64,000 bases of DNA, taken from assembly GCA_032158125.1 (NCBI GenBank), contig JASKOT010000020.1:1-64000 (forward strand), in the 5' to 3' direction. This document shows positions 54,483 to 64,000 of the stretch, one piece after another. A program made the position numbers and the translations under genes. This stretch comes from Papiliotrema nemorosa (taxonomy: Eukaryota; Basidiomycota; Tremellomycetes; Tremellales; Rhynchogastremaceae). Numbering within the stretch: the first letter of the stretch is position 1; each line of letters opens with the position of its first letter. The notes under the pieces are model-generated. The model was not told where the DNA came from, made no database searches, and worked only from the letters and a program-made list of their open reading frames with translations.

Positions 54483-57400
54483 TCATGGCTCGAGAAGATG
54501 CTCAAGAGCCTCGACAACCTCCTCGGGACAAGTCACATGCCAGCCAGCCAGAGTCTTCTTGGCAGGCGGACCGACCGTCGTCGAGAAAACCCCATCGGGC
54601 TGCACCTTGAGCTCAACATCCGGCAGCTCAGCTGCGTCTTCCGGCTCAAGCGTCGAGGTGACAGCCACTGGAGGCTTGAGAATGACTGGCTCGTCGGTGT
54701 CTTGTCGACCGGGTGGGAAGATGGCTCGGAGAGATCGGAACATGTCTTCATCGGTCTGCGATGTCAGCTGCTGGATCCTTAGCTAAATGCATAGCTCACC
54801 TTGTCGTCGCCGGCACAGAAGATGAAGTCCGCGTCGGGGTTTTCGTACATGAGTCGTCGGACAATCTCTCCCTTGTTGACAGCGAGGGGTCGGACCTCGA
54901 GGTTCTTCTTGCCGACAAGCACTGTCCTGTCAGCCTGATCTCCACAAAGGCAAGTTCAACACACCCTCAATGGGTCGCTTTGGTGCAAGACTGCTCTCCA
55001 GCAAGTCCAGAGCTTGTTTACACTGGAACTCCCTGTATCATCAGCAAGAGCTTGCCCAGCGCTTGTGTTCAGCTTACCCAAAGTCAGGATCCGAATTTCG
55101 GTAGTGCCATGTGATTGAGGCCTTTTTGACTTCGATGGTACTTCCCGAAGTTCGCTGCGGACATCAGCGATCGATCAGCACGGAGACTAGGAGATACTGA
55201 CCTCCATGTAGAACCTGAAAATCTCCTCTACCTCGGACATCCAGCTCATATCCAAAGCCTCGGTCATGTTTGTGAAGTCTTGCTCGCCTGCAGCCTTGAC
55301 GAAACTACCATGCTCCGCACTCAAGCCAAGGTTGGGAACCATTCCCCAATGCTCCTCGAGGAAGTCTCCATCTCGACCCGAAATGAGGTAGACAACGTTC
55401 TTTGGATCCGCCGCAATGGTAGCGATAGCTCGTCGAGTCTTCTCGGTAGGAATGGCATGACTGGGTACTTTGACGATGGGGGTGAGAGTTCCCTGATGTC
55501 AGCTGAAATCTTCCGGCGGTATAATTTGGCTCACATCATAGTCAAAGAGGAGCAGTCGCTTCTTGGCAGATTTGTATTTTGACGTCAAGCTGGACAGATC
55601 CAAGGGAGGAGTCTGGTGAGCAGTGTGTTCGCCGCCGACATTCTCCAGAAGCTGCTGCAAGATTGTAGCCGCCCAAGTATGACTCGTGTGTCCCACGATG
55701 CTATCATGCAGAGAGGCATGTCGCTCAAGTCGCTCCTCATCGGACATCGTCAAGCCCTTGTTGATGGCCTCGGCAACACCCAGCAGATCGTGCGGGTTGA
55801 TTTGCAAGGTAGAGTGGAACGAGGCAGACGTGCCCATAAACTCGGACAGGACCAAGGGTGATTTGTAAGTCTTGTCCTGACAAAGGATGAATTCCATTGA
55901 AGTTGTGTTCATCCCATCTCGCAGAGAGGTGATCAAGGCAAGATCGGCAACGGAAAGGAGACCAAAGTATTCGTCTCGCTCGATGGCTTGGTGACTGGAC
56001 GGTCAGCCGAGTCCAAAAATGCACTCACTAATGGTGGACGGGGGTGAAGTCGAGCGATCCATAAGCTCCATTGATGTGGCTGACAAGCTCTGCTGTCATC
56101 CGCTCTAGCTTGGGGCTTTCCGACAGAGCCGGAGTGGTGACTTGGATAAGGACGACCTTGCCTCTCCACTCTGGATAAACTTCTAGGAATTTCTCGAAAG
56201 CTTGGAGCTTGTTGTAGACACCTTTGGCAACATCGAGCTTTTCTCGGCCGACAATGATCTTTTTGTCCTTGTACAGCATTCGTAGAGCATCGATCTTGGG
56301 CTTGACGCCGGGTGAATCTCGGTCATGGGCGACCCGCTTGACATCGATACCGATGGGACAGTAGCAGACGGCAGTGACGACGCCATTGACATCGACTCCT
56401 CCAGGCGTGGACTCGAAACCGCATACTCGGATACAGGTGGAAACGAAATGTCGAGAGTAGGAGTAGGTTTGGAACGATACAATGTTGGCTCCGAGCATAC
56501 CCTCCAGAATCTCCCGTCGTTCTAATGTTCAGCTCAACTCGGAAGCAGCTAGCGAGAGACTCACTCGGTAAACACCTAAAGATTTCTGATGAAGGCCACG
56601 GGGTGTGCATGAACATCCCGATCATGGTTTCCGAGCCATCCTTGTGTCCGCCATTTGATGTACCGATACTGTGCCCCAAAGCAGAGCCAACATTGCCCAA
56701 GAAGCCCCCCAATTTCTCCAGCCTCGACTTCTCCCTCGACCCGTCGGTAGGGGTTGAGTGATTCGACTCCCAATCGAAACCTTTTCGCTTGTCACTGTTG
56801 AGAGCGGGTGACGGATTGACGGTTCCGGTGGACCATCCGCCGGAGGGTTGATTTGAAACCTGCAGCCGCTCTCTGATCATTTTGGGTGCAAGGAGAAGGT
56901 GGTAATCGTGAACGATGATCAAATCTCCGGGTCGATAGACCTCGGCGACTCGGTCGGCAAAGAGAGAGTTGGCTTTGTGATAGTGGAGCCACAACGGATC
57001 TGGGGCAGAGATGGTCGCGGTGGAGTCGAGCCATAGAAGGTAGTGGAACAGAGGCCAAAGGGCTGACATCAGCCAGCGTCCATAGGAGTAACTCACTCTT
57101 TTTGCAGAAGCCCTCGTAGTGCCCTTTGCTCACGTCCGGCGGCAGGAAGACGGGGACGTATCGCAAGCCCCCATCCGTCGATGACTTTTCCTCGACTTCT
57201 CTGAACCTCTCGAGCTCGCTTTCCAGCTCCTTCTTCTCCTCGGCTGAGAACTCTCCACCATACACCATCATTGGCTTTTCCTCAGCCATCTGAGAGGCGC
57301 TTAGATCGTTTTTGCTATCGGCGAAAGTCTCGGCTAAACTCGAGAAGGTGGCACGAGGCTGTTGCGTTGGGGTCGGTTCCGATTGAGTCTGCAGTAAAAC

Positions 57401-57769
57401 CTCTCCCGTCCAAGCGACCACAATGTTCTCATGAGTGTCTGACAAGCTTCGCATTCCGGAGATCATGGCCGTGTGTGCTGTCCTCGCATGGATACGCCAC
57501 CTGGCGTTACCGCTCTCCATCCTCGTGTCATGTTCCTCGGGCTTGAATTCGGGAGTCATAGGAGGTGACAACATGCCACCCGATTCAATGTCCGACGCCG
57601 GGACGACCCGGATGATCTCGACAGGGAGGTGATGACATACATGAATGATTCGACCGGATAGAGGGAGACCTCGAGCTTTGTGAGCCGTCTCGAGGCGAGA
57701 GATTTGCTCTCGGATCTCGGTCAGGGATGGCGGAGGGGGAGGCGTTGGGTCCGGGTGCATGGAGTCCAT
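54483..57769 (-). CDS. TPS2: trehalose-6-phosphate phosphatase Tps2 (GT20 plus HAD phosphatase)
   Basis: Dephosphorylates trehalose-6-phosphate, the second step of trehalose synthesis, in the cytosol. The N-terminal half is a Tps1-like GT20 domain: LWPLFHYLLWLDS, GDLIIVHDYHLLLAPKMIRE, MFMHTPWPSSEIFRCLP, GANIVSFQTYSYSRHFVSTC, GREKLDVAKGVYNKLQAFEK and MNTTSMEFILCQ. The C-terminal half is the HAD phosphatase: LLLFDYDGTLTP (nucleophile Asp), VVYLISGRDGDFL, GLSAEHGSFV and GDDKTDEDMFR. An insertion of about 70 residues (Ser/Gly-rich, including LEKLGGFLGNVGSALGHSIG) splits the GT20 domain between KMIRERL and IGMFMHTPW. Start MDSMHPDPTPPPPPSL is at 57769. About ten introns. Full length, no lost catalytic residue seen in the phosphatase part. 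Confidence 0.95.
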
Positions 57770-58877
57770 CCTGGGCGACTTTGAGGTGTTGGGAGGGGAA
57801 GGATAAGACCGTTGCTCTTTAAGCTTTTATATAGGCCAGAGAGGCGTCGTGTAGTTGGATATCTGTATGATGTAATTGGTCGAAAACAATGTGGTTTCGA
57901 AATAAGAGGGAAGAGACGCAGATCAGTTTACGCGTTCTCGTATGGGTTCAGACAGGGAGAAGGACAACGTTCGTCAAGAGCCTCAAGAACGTGTCTTGAG
58001 AAGGCGTGGAAGAGTTCAGAAGCTCCTCGTTGAGGGGATGAAAATCCGTCCAAGCTCGTTGCTTCGCAGAATGATCCGGTCTCCAGTGGGTTCTTTTGGG
58101 GGGGAGGGCTGATGACACGTTGGAACAAAGGGTTTTTGCGCGGAATATGATCCTCACTCACCTGGACCTTTTGCAATTCTTCTCCAAACAAAAGCAAGAA
58201 GAGGATGTAGAAGCTACTGTCGAGCTGCACCCAAGAAGAGAATTGGCAGCGGTGAGGAGAAAGATTACAGGATGATTACAGTACGAGTAGTCAAAACCGA
58301 CCAGAGGCGGGAAAGAAGAAACCCGCGGTTCATGGGAACACCAGACTGGAAACCATGTACGTCACCGTTTTGGGCAGCAAGAATTACCACTAGGGGTAAT
58401 TTCTTAATGGCCACTCGGTCTCGACTCTGGTCGGTCATCACAGGTACGCGCCCTTTTCTCCATCACCTCGAAGAGAAGTCTCTCCTTCGCAGGCGTACTG
58501 ATGGTCATCTCTATCAAAGGATCACGCTGACCGGGTTATGCTAAGAAGAATATTGCAAGAGATGGCGAGAGAGTACTGACGGTGTCGGGAAGGCTCAACT
58601 CGGTATGCTTCCCCTGTGTTTGATGATCAATGACCCTTTTCCGATGATGGGGGATGCAGAGTTTCAGTTCTTCTTCCGGCCGAAGACATCTTCAAAGGGG
58701 GGCATCTCAAAGGAGGTCGATCACCTGTATCATCCTGAACAAAGCAATATTCCACATACGGCACTCTCCTCGACAAGCACAAAGGTCTACATCATCTCAT
58801 CTTCAAGCACAAAAAGACCTCTCAAGGACAAATAGCATCTTGTGATCATACACATCCCCCTCACCGTGTCAACTACA
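57770..58877. other. long divergent promoter region TPS2/disordered protein
   Basis: 1108 bases between divergent starts, the second-longest gene-free stretch here. It carries a TATA box facing TPS2 and five AGGGG/CCCCT pentamers, the core of yeast stress-response elements, at 57794-57798, 58033-58037, 58392-58396, 58611-58615 and 58696-58700. Chance would give about two in this length. Small open frames show no recognisable protein. Confidence 0.5.
57824..57833 (-). promoter_or_regulatory. TATA box of TPS2
   Basis: Read on the minus strand this is TATATAAAAG, 55-64 bases above the TPS2 ATG. It is one of only two clear TATA boxes I see close to a start in the window and fits a stress-inducible gene. 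Confidence 0.55.
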
Positions 58878-61800
58878 ATGGCAACCCGATTGGATCACCC
58901 CTACCGTGTCGACTCACACCCGTTCGCATTTGTCCCTCCCAGCCAATACCTGACCAATGAGGGGCTCTTACCCCCTCACATCATGAACAATGAGGACCCA
59001 ACGAATGAGTTTATGTATCAGATGCCAATGGGATCAATGACTCGTAAACCAGCTTCGGATGCAATCGAGTGAGTGGAATACACATCCCATCTATCGTTCT
59101 GGTCCCTGCATCACCGGACAAAGGAGAGAGGTGCCTCGAGGTGGACATCATATAGTCGAAGGTTTCACTCCTTCATCCTCGCACCTGTATCCATTCTCAA
59201 GTCTCCTATCACAAGCTGACTTCATTCTTAGCCCTATCGAGTTACGGGAACGACTTCAACACCTTGGCCTCCCGATCCCAGACTCGACCGAGAACCTCCC
59301 AGCGGCCGATTCTCGACTTCGAAGACCGCACTCTGCACGTTCCAGCGAACCACTCACCCCGCCAGAATACAACACCCAACTGCCATCAGCCAATCCATCG
59401 TCCTACCCTGCAAAACCGCCAAACGGCAAAGATCCCTTGAGACGGTGGCCCACGGTGCATGACCCCTTGGGCCCCGACGACTCGATCAGCATGTATCGAC
59501 CTCGTCAATACGGTCCGACTCCTCGGCTCAACCAGGAGTCGTCCATCCGAACAGGAAGAAGAGGCGGAACGGATGTCGATTACGGAGAGAGGGGAGTAGG
59601 TCTGGATGATGCATTCTCGGCAGATGATGGGGTCACGATGAATACTCCAAAATCGGCCACGTATCTCGAGCATACAGCTGCACCTGGCAGTGCATGGACG
59701 ACCGAGTAAGTCACGATGCTCCTTTCATCTCGCGATTCTTCCTCCGTGAAGACGCTTTGGGTCGTATGACCCTTACTGACGCGCAGGGCCGGTGGAATGC
59801 GCCAAATGCGTGACCGCTTGCTTGCGGAGCAACACGCTACAGAAATGCTTAAACAGTCGCAGATCGACCACACACTGAACGATGCAGTCCAGCTCGCTTC
59901 GGCGTTGGCCCGACTCGAAGCTCAGCAGGATCAACTGCGCGACTTGCATGCGCATCTGATCTCGGAGCAAGTCCATCGCCGACTGGCAGAGGAGAGAGTC
60001 AACTCGAATAGCGAAAATATGGCTGGAGTCAAGAATGAGCTGGCGTCTGCGATCCGAGCTCTACGTGCTGCTAGGGATGATGCAAGATTGAACGAGCAGG
60101 AGAGGTCGGCTTTGAAAAAGTCTTTCGATGTGGCTCAGGTTCAGTGAGTTGTGAAGATCCCCAAGGGACAAATACTCACCGTCAGGTTGCGCAAGTGGGA
60201 GCTGGAGGTTGCGGTGAGGAATGCGCGGACCAAGGGTATCGAAGAAGGGCGGGTCCAGGTGGGTCAAACGCACTCTGAACAGGGTCGGAAACTGACAATA
60301 GGCCTTCCAAGAAGCTGCTCGATGGATGAGCAACGACCCTCCACTTCCCATCGACCCTGCTGAGCATATTCCTGATGTTCTTCTCGGTCAAGCGAATAAC
60401 AGTCATCAGGTTCGAAACAACGTCTCGCCGCCTCACCAAATCTCACAGTCACCTGAAATACGGCAGCAATTTCAGCCGATGGTCTTCCCAGATTCCAATA
60501 CCCAGACTCATGGTAGTAAGCTAGGATCGGGGTATCCCTCGCAACGTACTTCTCCCGAAGAGGGGCAAAGGCGCGGAATGCAGCCACAATCTCAAGCACC
60601 TGCATCTCACATCACACCTCGACCTGCGGGACAGCCCGTCCGTAACCGTTCCGATCAGGACTTTGGATTCGTGCCAATCCCAGAACACATCCTACCACAG
60701 TCAATGGTCATTGCTCAGCGAGAATATATCGCCAAGGAGGCTGCCAAGGCCGCACAGAAGCAAGCGCAGTCCGCGCACCAGCCGGTCACCCAAGCTCCAT
60801 CTGCGACTCACATCAGTGGCGGTCACCATGACTCACAATCACCGCCTCTACAACACTTGCCCTCGGCCCAAAGTCATGGTCTCGCTCACTCGACTGTCGA
60901 GCGCACGCCCCGTCACAATGCAGCGGACGACTACCTTGATCGGGTGGATCACGATCCGGCTTTACAGAACATGCTTTCAGGCGTCCATGCCGGGTCGTTC
61001 CATCCTAGGGCGCACCCAGATCATGGAGGTCAAATGAGTGACAAGCCCTTGCCGGATCCCTTGTCCCCCTCCAACCGGACTCGAGCACCGTCCACAGCGA
61101 TGGGTACCCATCATGGCGGGCATGAAGGCAAGTCGAGACGGAGAGAGAGTCTCTCAAATGGAATCAACCCAGCTATGATGATGCCGACTATACCTGATGG
61201 AGATCGATATCCCTTGTTCCCTGGTACAGGCCCTCACGGTGGTATGCAGCACGTCGGCCACCGAAGGACACATTCGAGGAATACGTCTATTGGCTCTGTG
61301 GATCCAGCCGGGTTTGCTCTTCCACCGTTAGTTTCTGTTCGCTCCACGGGATCGTGCTGATTGTCAGGTCCACCATGCACTCGACCAATGTCACTCCCCA
61401 TGCGCTACACAGGATGCCAAACTCGGCCAGGCAGACGCCACAATCACGAGCTCGATCCCGTATGGCAGGTGCGCTCAGAAACGACGGCGACATGCCACCA
61501 AGCGAGCTCTCGCAGATCGAAGAAGAGGACTACCCTCGACATCGCACTCGAAGCGATGCCGGTGTAGGACTTTCTGAAAGGGAGCGAACTTTGATGCAGT
61601 CTGACATCATGGTGAGTCTAGCTCTAGGCTGACTCACGGTACAAATCAACTGACAAGCAGCGTAACATGGATAGGCAGGCACCACAATTGCGCAAGGCTC
61701 CTTCCATGCCTCCCCCAAAGCACCAGCCAAGGGTGAGTCTTTACTTCGTTTATTGTATCCATTTCTGATCGCTCAGCCTGTCATGCCTGGGCCACTAGGT

Positions 61801-63462
61801 CGATCCGCTTCTGAGACTCATCATCCGCCTTCACGACCTCACGTTTCGCATCAGCCTTCTCAATCCATGGGCGGTGTTGGACCACGAGGAGACGATCCAC
61901 CCTTTTCTCACCCGATGTATGTCCCACCTGGTATGGCTCCTGCAGCGGTCAGCGCTGGAGTACAAGATATTCAAGGACCGCGACATTCCGCTTTGGGACT
62001 AGAAGGGATCGAGGCTCAATCTGGAGGAGTCAACGCGCTGGGTCAGACACATGATGGGTCGAACGGCAAGTCAGGTAGTGGGTTGGGAAGCTTCTTTAGC
62101 GCCATCAAGGCCCCGACGGTGCGTAGAAAGCGGACATCGTGGTATGCTTAGGCTGAGCTTCCGCTCAGATCACCATCCAGCCTCCGGTGTGTCACCCACC
62201 AAATTCCAATTTCTGGTAAAGTCTCAGCTGACGCTGTAGTCATCTCAAGCCATATCTCATAATCCAAGTCAAGTCGCTTCTGCTAAAACTATCCCTGCTC
62301 CTTTGCCTGAGCCTCAAAACACAATGGCTCCCCATATACCGGCGCCCAAAACTGCCACAATAACTGTCGCGTCCCCTATTATCCAGCAGCCCAGACTCAG
62401 GGAGACGACGACTGTCCGTGAATACTTTGACGACACTGCACCGGCTCCTCTTGCTCCCATCGCACCAGTGATACCTCACCAAGTACCCCTTCCTCGATCT
62501 CGAGCAGGCACAGTAACGTCGACTATAGGTACCGCCGCTCCTACTCTGTCAGCTCCCTTGGTTTCGGGAGTGAGACAGCCTCAGCCGCATGATATCCCTC
62601 TTCCCGCCTCTCGAGCTCCGACGGTCATCAGTCCAGTTCAGGCCCACCATGTTCCTCTGCCCGCTTCTCGAGCGCCGACTGTGATTGCACCTGGGACAAC
62701 TCAAGCTTACAATATCCCTCTGCCAGTATCCAGGTCACACGCTCCTACAGCTTACGACGGCACACCGCCCGACTTGCTCTCGCCAAAAACGGACCGATCG
62801 CATCGATCGGCCAGATCAGGAAGACCTCAGGCTCATACTCAATCGGAAGGAACCCCGATCACCGTGCCGGTACCTGTAGTGAGATCTTTCGACCCGGTAA
62901 ACGTACATGCATTGAGGACGATGCCGAGTATCAGTGTCATTGACTATGCCATGGGTCAGCCTTTGCCTGAAAGTCGAGCTACGACAATGTACGGTACGCC
63001 CAAAGCCCCCACTCGAGTCTCCCTCCTTGTAAGTCACCTCATCTTGATCTGTCATGTGCCACTGACGGACAGAGCGAGGTGAATGAGAATACGAGAAGAA
63101 ATGCAAAGACGAAACGAAAACCTGTACCTACGGCTTCTACGGGGACGGGGACTGTTCATCATGGTGGAAATGGTGGAAGTGGTGGGAATGGAGAACACGC
63201 TCATGTGCATTATCAAGGTCAACCAGGAACAGCGGGAACAGCCAGTGGTGGACTGGGTTTTGATCCTCGACAGATCCCTTTACCTGCTTCTAGAGCGCCT
63301 ACCATCATCCGACCGAGAGCTTCCAGTGAGTGTTGGGTGGTCTTCACTTTTTATCTCTTGCTTTTTGGCTAATGACGAGCGTACGCACGGACCGAAGGCA
63401 CGATCGACGAAGTGACAGAGGAAGAGAGCGGGAGGGAGAACAAGGGTAAAAAGAAGTGGTGA
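58878..63462 (+). CDS. large disordered coiled-coil protein with PLPxSRAPT repeats
   Basis: I do not recognise a named family. The frame starts MATRLDHPYRVDSHPFAFVP and runs through about twelve short introns to ENKGKKKW, about 1,300 residues. Near residues 60-110 is a short motif PIELRERLQHLGLPIPDST. A central coiled coil follows (MRQMRDRLLAEQHATEMLKQ, LASALARLEAQQDQLRDLHA, MAGVKNELASAIRALRAARD). Beyond it the protein is Pro/Ser/Gln/His-rich and disordered, with patches FGFVPIPEHILPQSMVIAQR and GLGSFFSAIKAPTVRRKR. The last third has six copies of a PLPxSRAPT-like motif. A cytoskeletal, septin or polarity scaffold is conceivable, but nothing in the sequence proves it. Confidence 0.75.
62480..63315 (+). 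repeat. six PLPxSRAPT-type protein repeats
   Basis: Within the disordered protein the motif occurs as VPLPRSRAGTV (~62482), IPLPASRAPTVI (~62594), VPLPASRAPTVI (~62651), IPLPVSRSHAPTAY (~62714), PLPESRATTMY (~62960) and IPLPASRAPTII (~63274). Codons differ between copies (for example CTT, CTG, TTA for the same Leu), so protein sequence rather than recent DNA duplication is being kept. Confidence 0.8.
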
Positions 63463-63722
63463 TCCCGAATGGGGGATGTCAAGTAGAGTACCGTGTAGGC
63501 CCGCTCAGCGAGCGCGCCGTCGGGTTTGTATGTGTACGCATGTACAGTATCCTCATGAGCGACGTGATTGCCATTTCGGCATGACACTGGGCAAGGCGTG
63601 TTGTCAAGCTTCAAGCAGAAAATCGTTCTTACAACAGTGCCCTTCAAGACGATACAACCACGCTGAATCGGTACAATCTTTGCCAAGATGCGACACTACA
63701 CTCAAAGTGTGATAGCATCCTG
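63463..63722. other. convergent intergenic region at the right end
   Basis: 260 bases between convergent stops; presumed 3' UTRs. Confidence 0.45.
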
Positions 63723-64000
63723 TCAGTACCACCATTCCTTCCGCTCTACCCCTTCCTTCTCCAGCTTCTCTTCGTCTCTTTGCCCTTTATCGTCCCAATA
63801 CTCTTCCGTCTCCTTTAACATGACGACTCGACGGTTCATATCGGCGTGTTCAAGATTCGCTCGACTGATGAAATGCCCTATGTAATATTCGAGATCTCTG
63901 ATATTTGTCGCGGGTTCCCTGGTGTATCAGGCCAGACATCGGCAGGATAGATGAAAGAGGACATACCATGTAGACTCGTAGACTGGATAGTCTGTCCATT
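63723..64000 (-). CDS. 3' end of an unidentified gene, cut by the window edge
   Basis: The minus strand gives a clean last exon from about 63930 to 63723: EPATNIRDLEYYIGHFISRA, NLEHADMNRRVVMLKETEEY, then WDDKGQRDEEKLEKEGVERK and EWWY before the stop. A preceding short exon near 63970-64000 with a GTATGT donor reads QTIQSTSLH. The sequence is hydrophilic and helical with a bulky aromatic C-terminus, and the consistent frame with splice signals makes it a credible gene. I do not recognise the family, and the 5' part lies outside the window. Confidence 0.65.

Noticed and set aside
1..64000. Transposon, virus, CRISPR or biosynthetic cluster
   Set aside because: No transposase, integrase, reverse transcriptase, terminal repeats, spacer arrays or synthase genes could be recognised.

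Overview
The window is a gene-dense piece of a basidiomycete yeast nuclear genome. Protein matches, very short introns (mostly about 45-60 bases, GT..AG, with CTNAC/CTAAC-like branch points) and multi-exon compact genes point to a tremellomycete (Cryptococcus/Kwoniella/Tremella type). Almost every gene is a single-copy housekeeping gene of eukaryotes. I see no transposon, virus, CRISPR array or secondary-metabolite cluster. All start codons given below were checked to be ATG; splice junctions were read by eye and several internal ones are approximate.

Layout. 1-104 is a near-pure C tract. 105-~660 (-) holds coding-looking fragments of an unidentified gene cut by that tract. 777-2003 (-) BAR protein Rvs161/Hob3. 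2363-6118 (+) ribosome-rescue GTPase Hbs1. 6153-8133 (-) Dug3 amidotransferase. 8510-9817 (+) RNase P subunit Rpp1/p30. 9941-12426 (-) mitochondrial intermediate peptidase Oct1. 13277-14134 (-) hypothetical. 14391-15425 (-) D-aminoacyl-tRNA deacylase. 15741-18240 (-) PAS-kinase-type kinase. 19381-20472 (-) proteasome Rpn12. 20798-21704 (+) HIG1 protein Rcf1. 22016-23995 (+) METTL16-type RNA methyltransferase. 24274-25237 (+) secreted protein. 25533-27361 (-) calcium channel subunit Mid1. 27678-29029 (-) probable kinetochore protein Sos7. 29261-31663 (+) kinesin. 31924-40677 (-) Gcn1.

Second half. 41122-41880 (+) ribosomal uL15. 42171-43280 (-) acidic protein with SUMO-binding-like motifs. 43633-44466 (-) ribosomal uL16. 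45087-46127 (+) phosphopantetheine adenylyltransferase. 46209-47819 (-) Mtf1/TFB1M-like protein. 48072-49934 (+) PHD/chromodomain protein. 50024-53035 (-) Tip20/RINT1. 53244-54160 (+) ankyrin protein. 54483-57769 (-) trehalose-phosphatase Tps2. 58878-63462 (+) large disordered coiled-coil protein. 63723->64000 (-) an unidentified partial gene.

The genes do not form a pathway or operon. Several belong to translation and its quality control (Hbs1, Gcn1, Dtd1, uL15, uL16) or RNA processing (Rpp1, METTL16), but they are interleaved with unrelated genes. Points worth a second look are gene-architecture oddities (a 6-base microexon, a 12-base catalytic exon, a possible dual HBS1/SKI7 gene), lineage-specific insertions and tails in conserved enzymes, a repeated PLPxSRAPT linear motif, and a few unrecognised proteins. 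I found no clear evidence of a novel multi-gene system.
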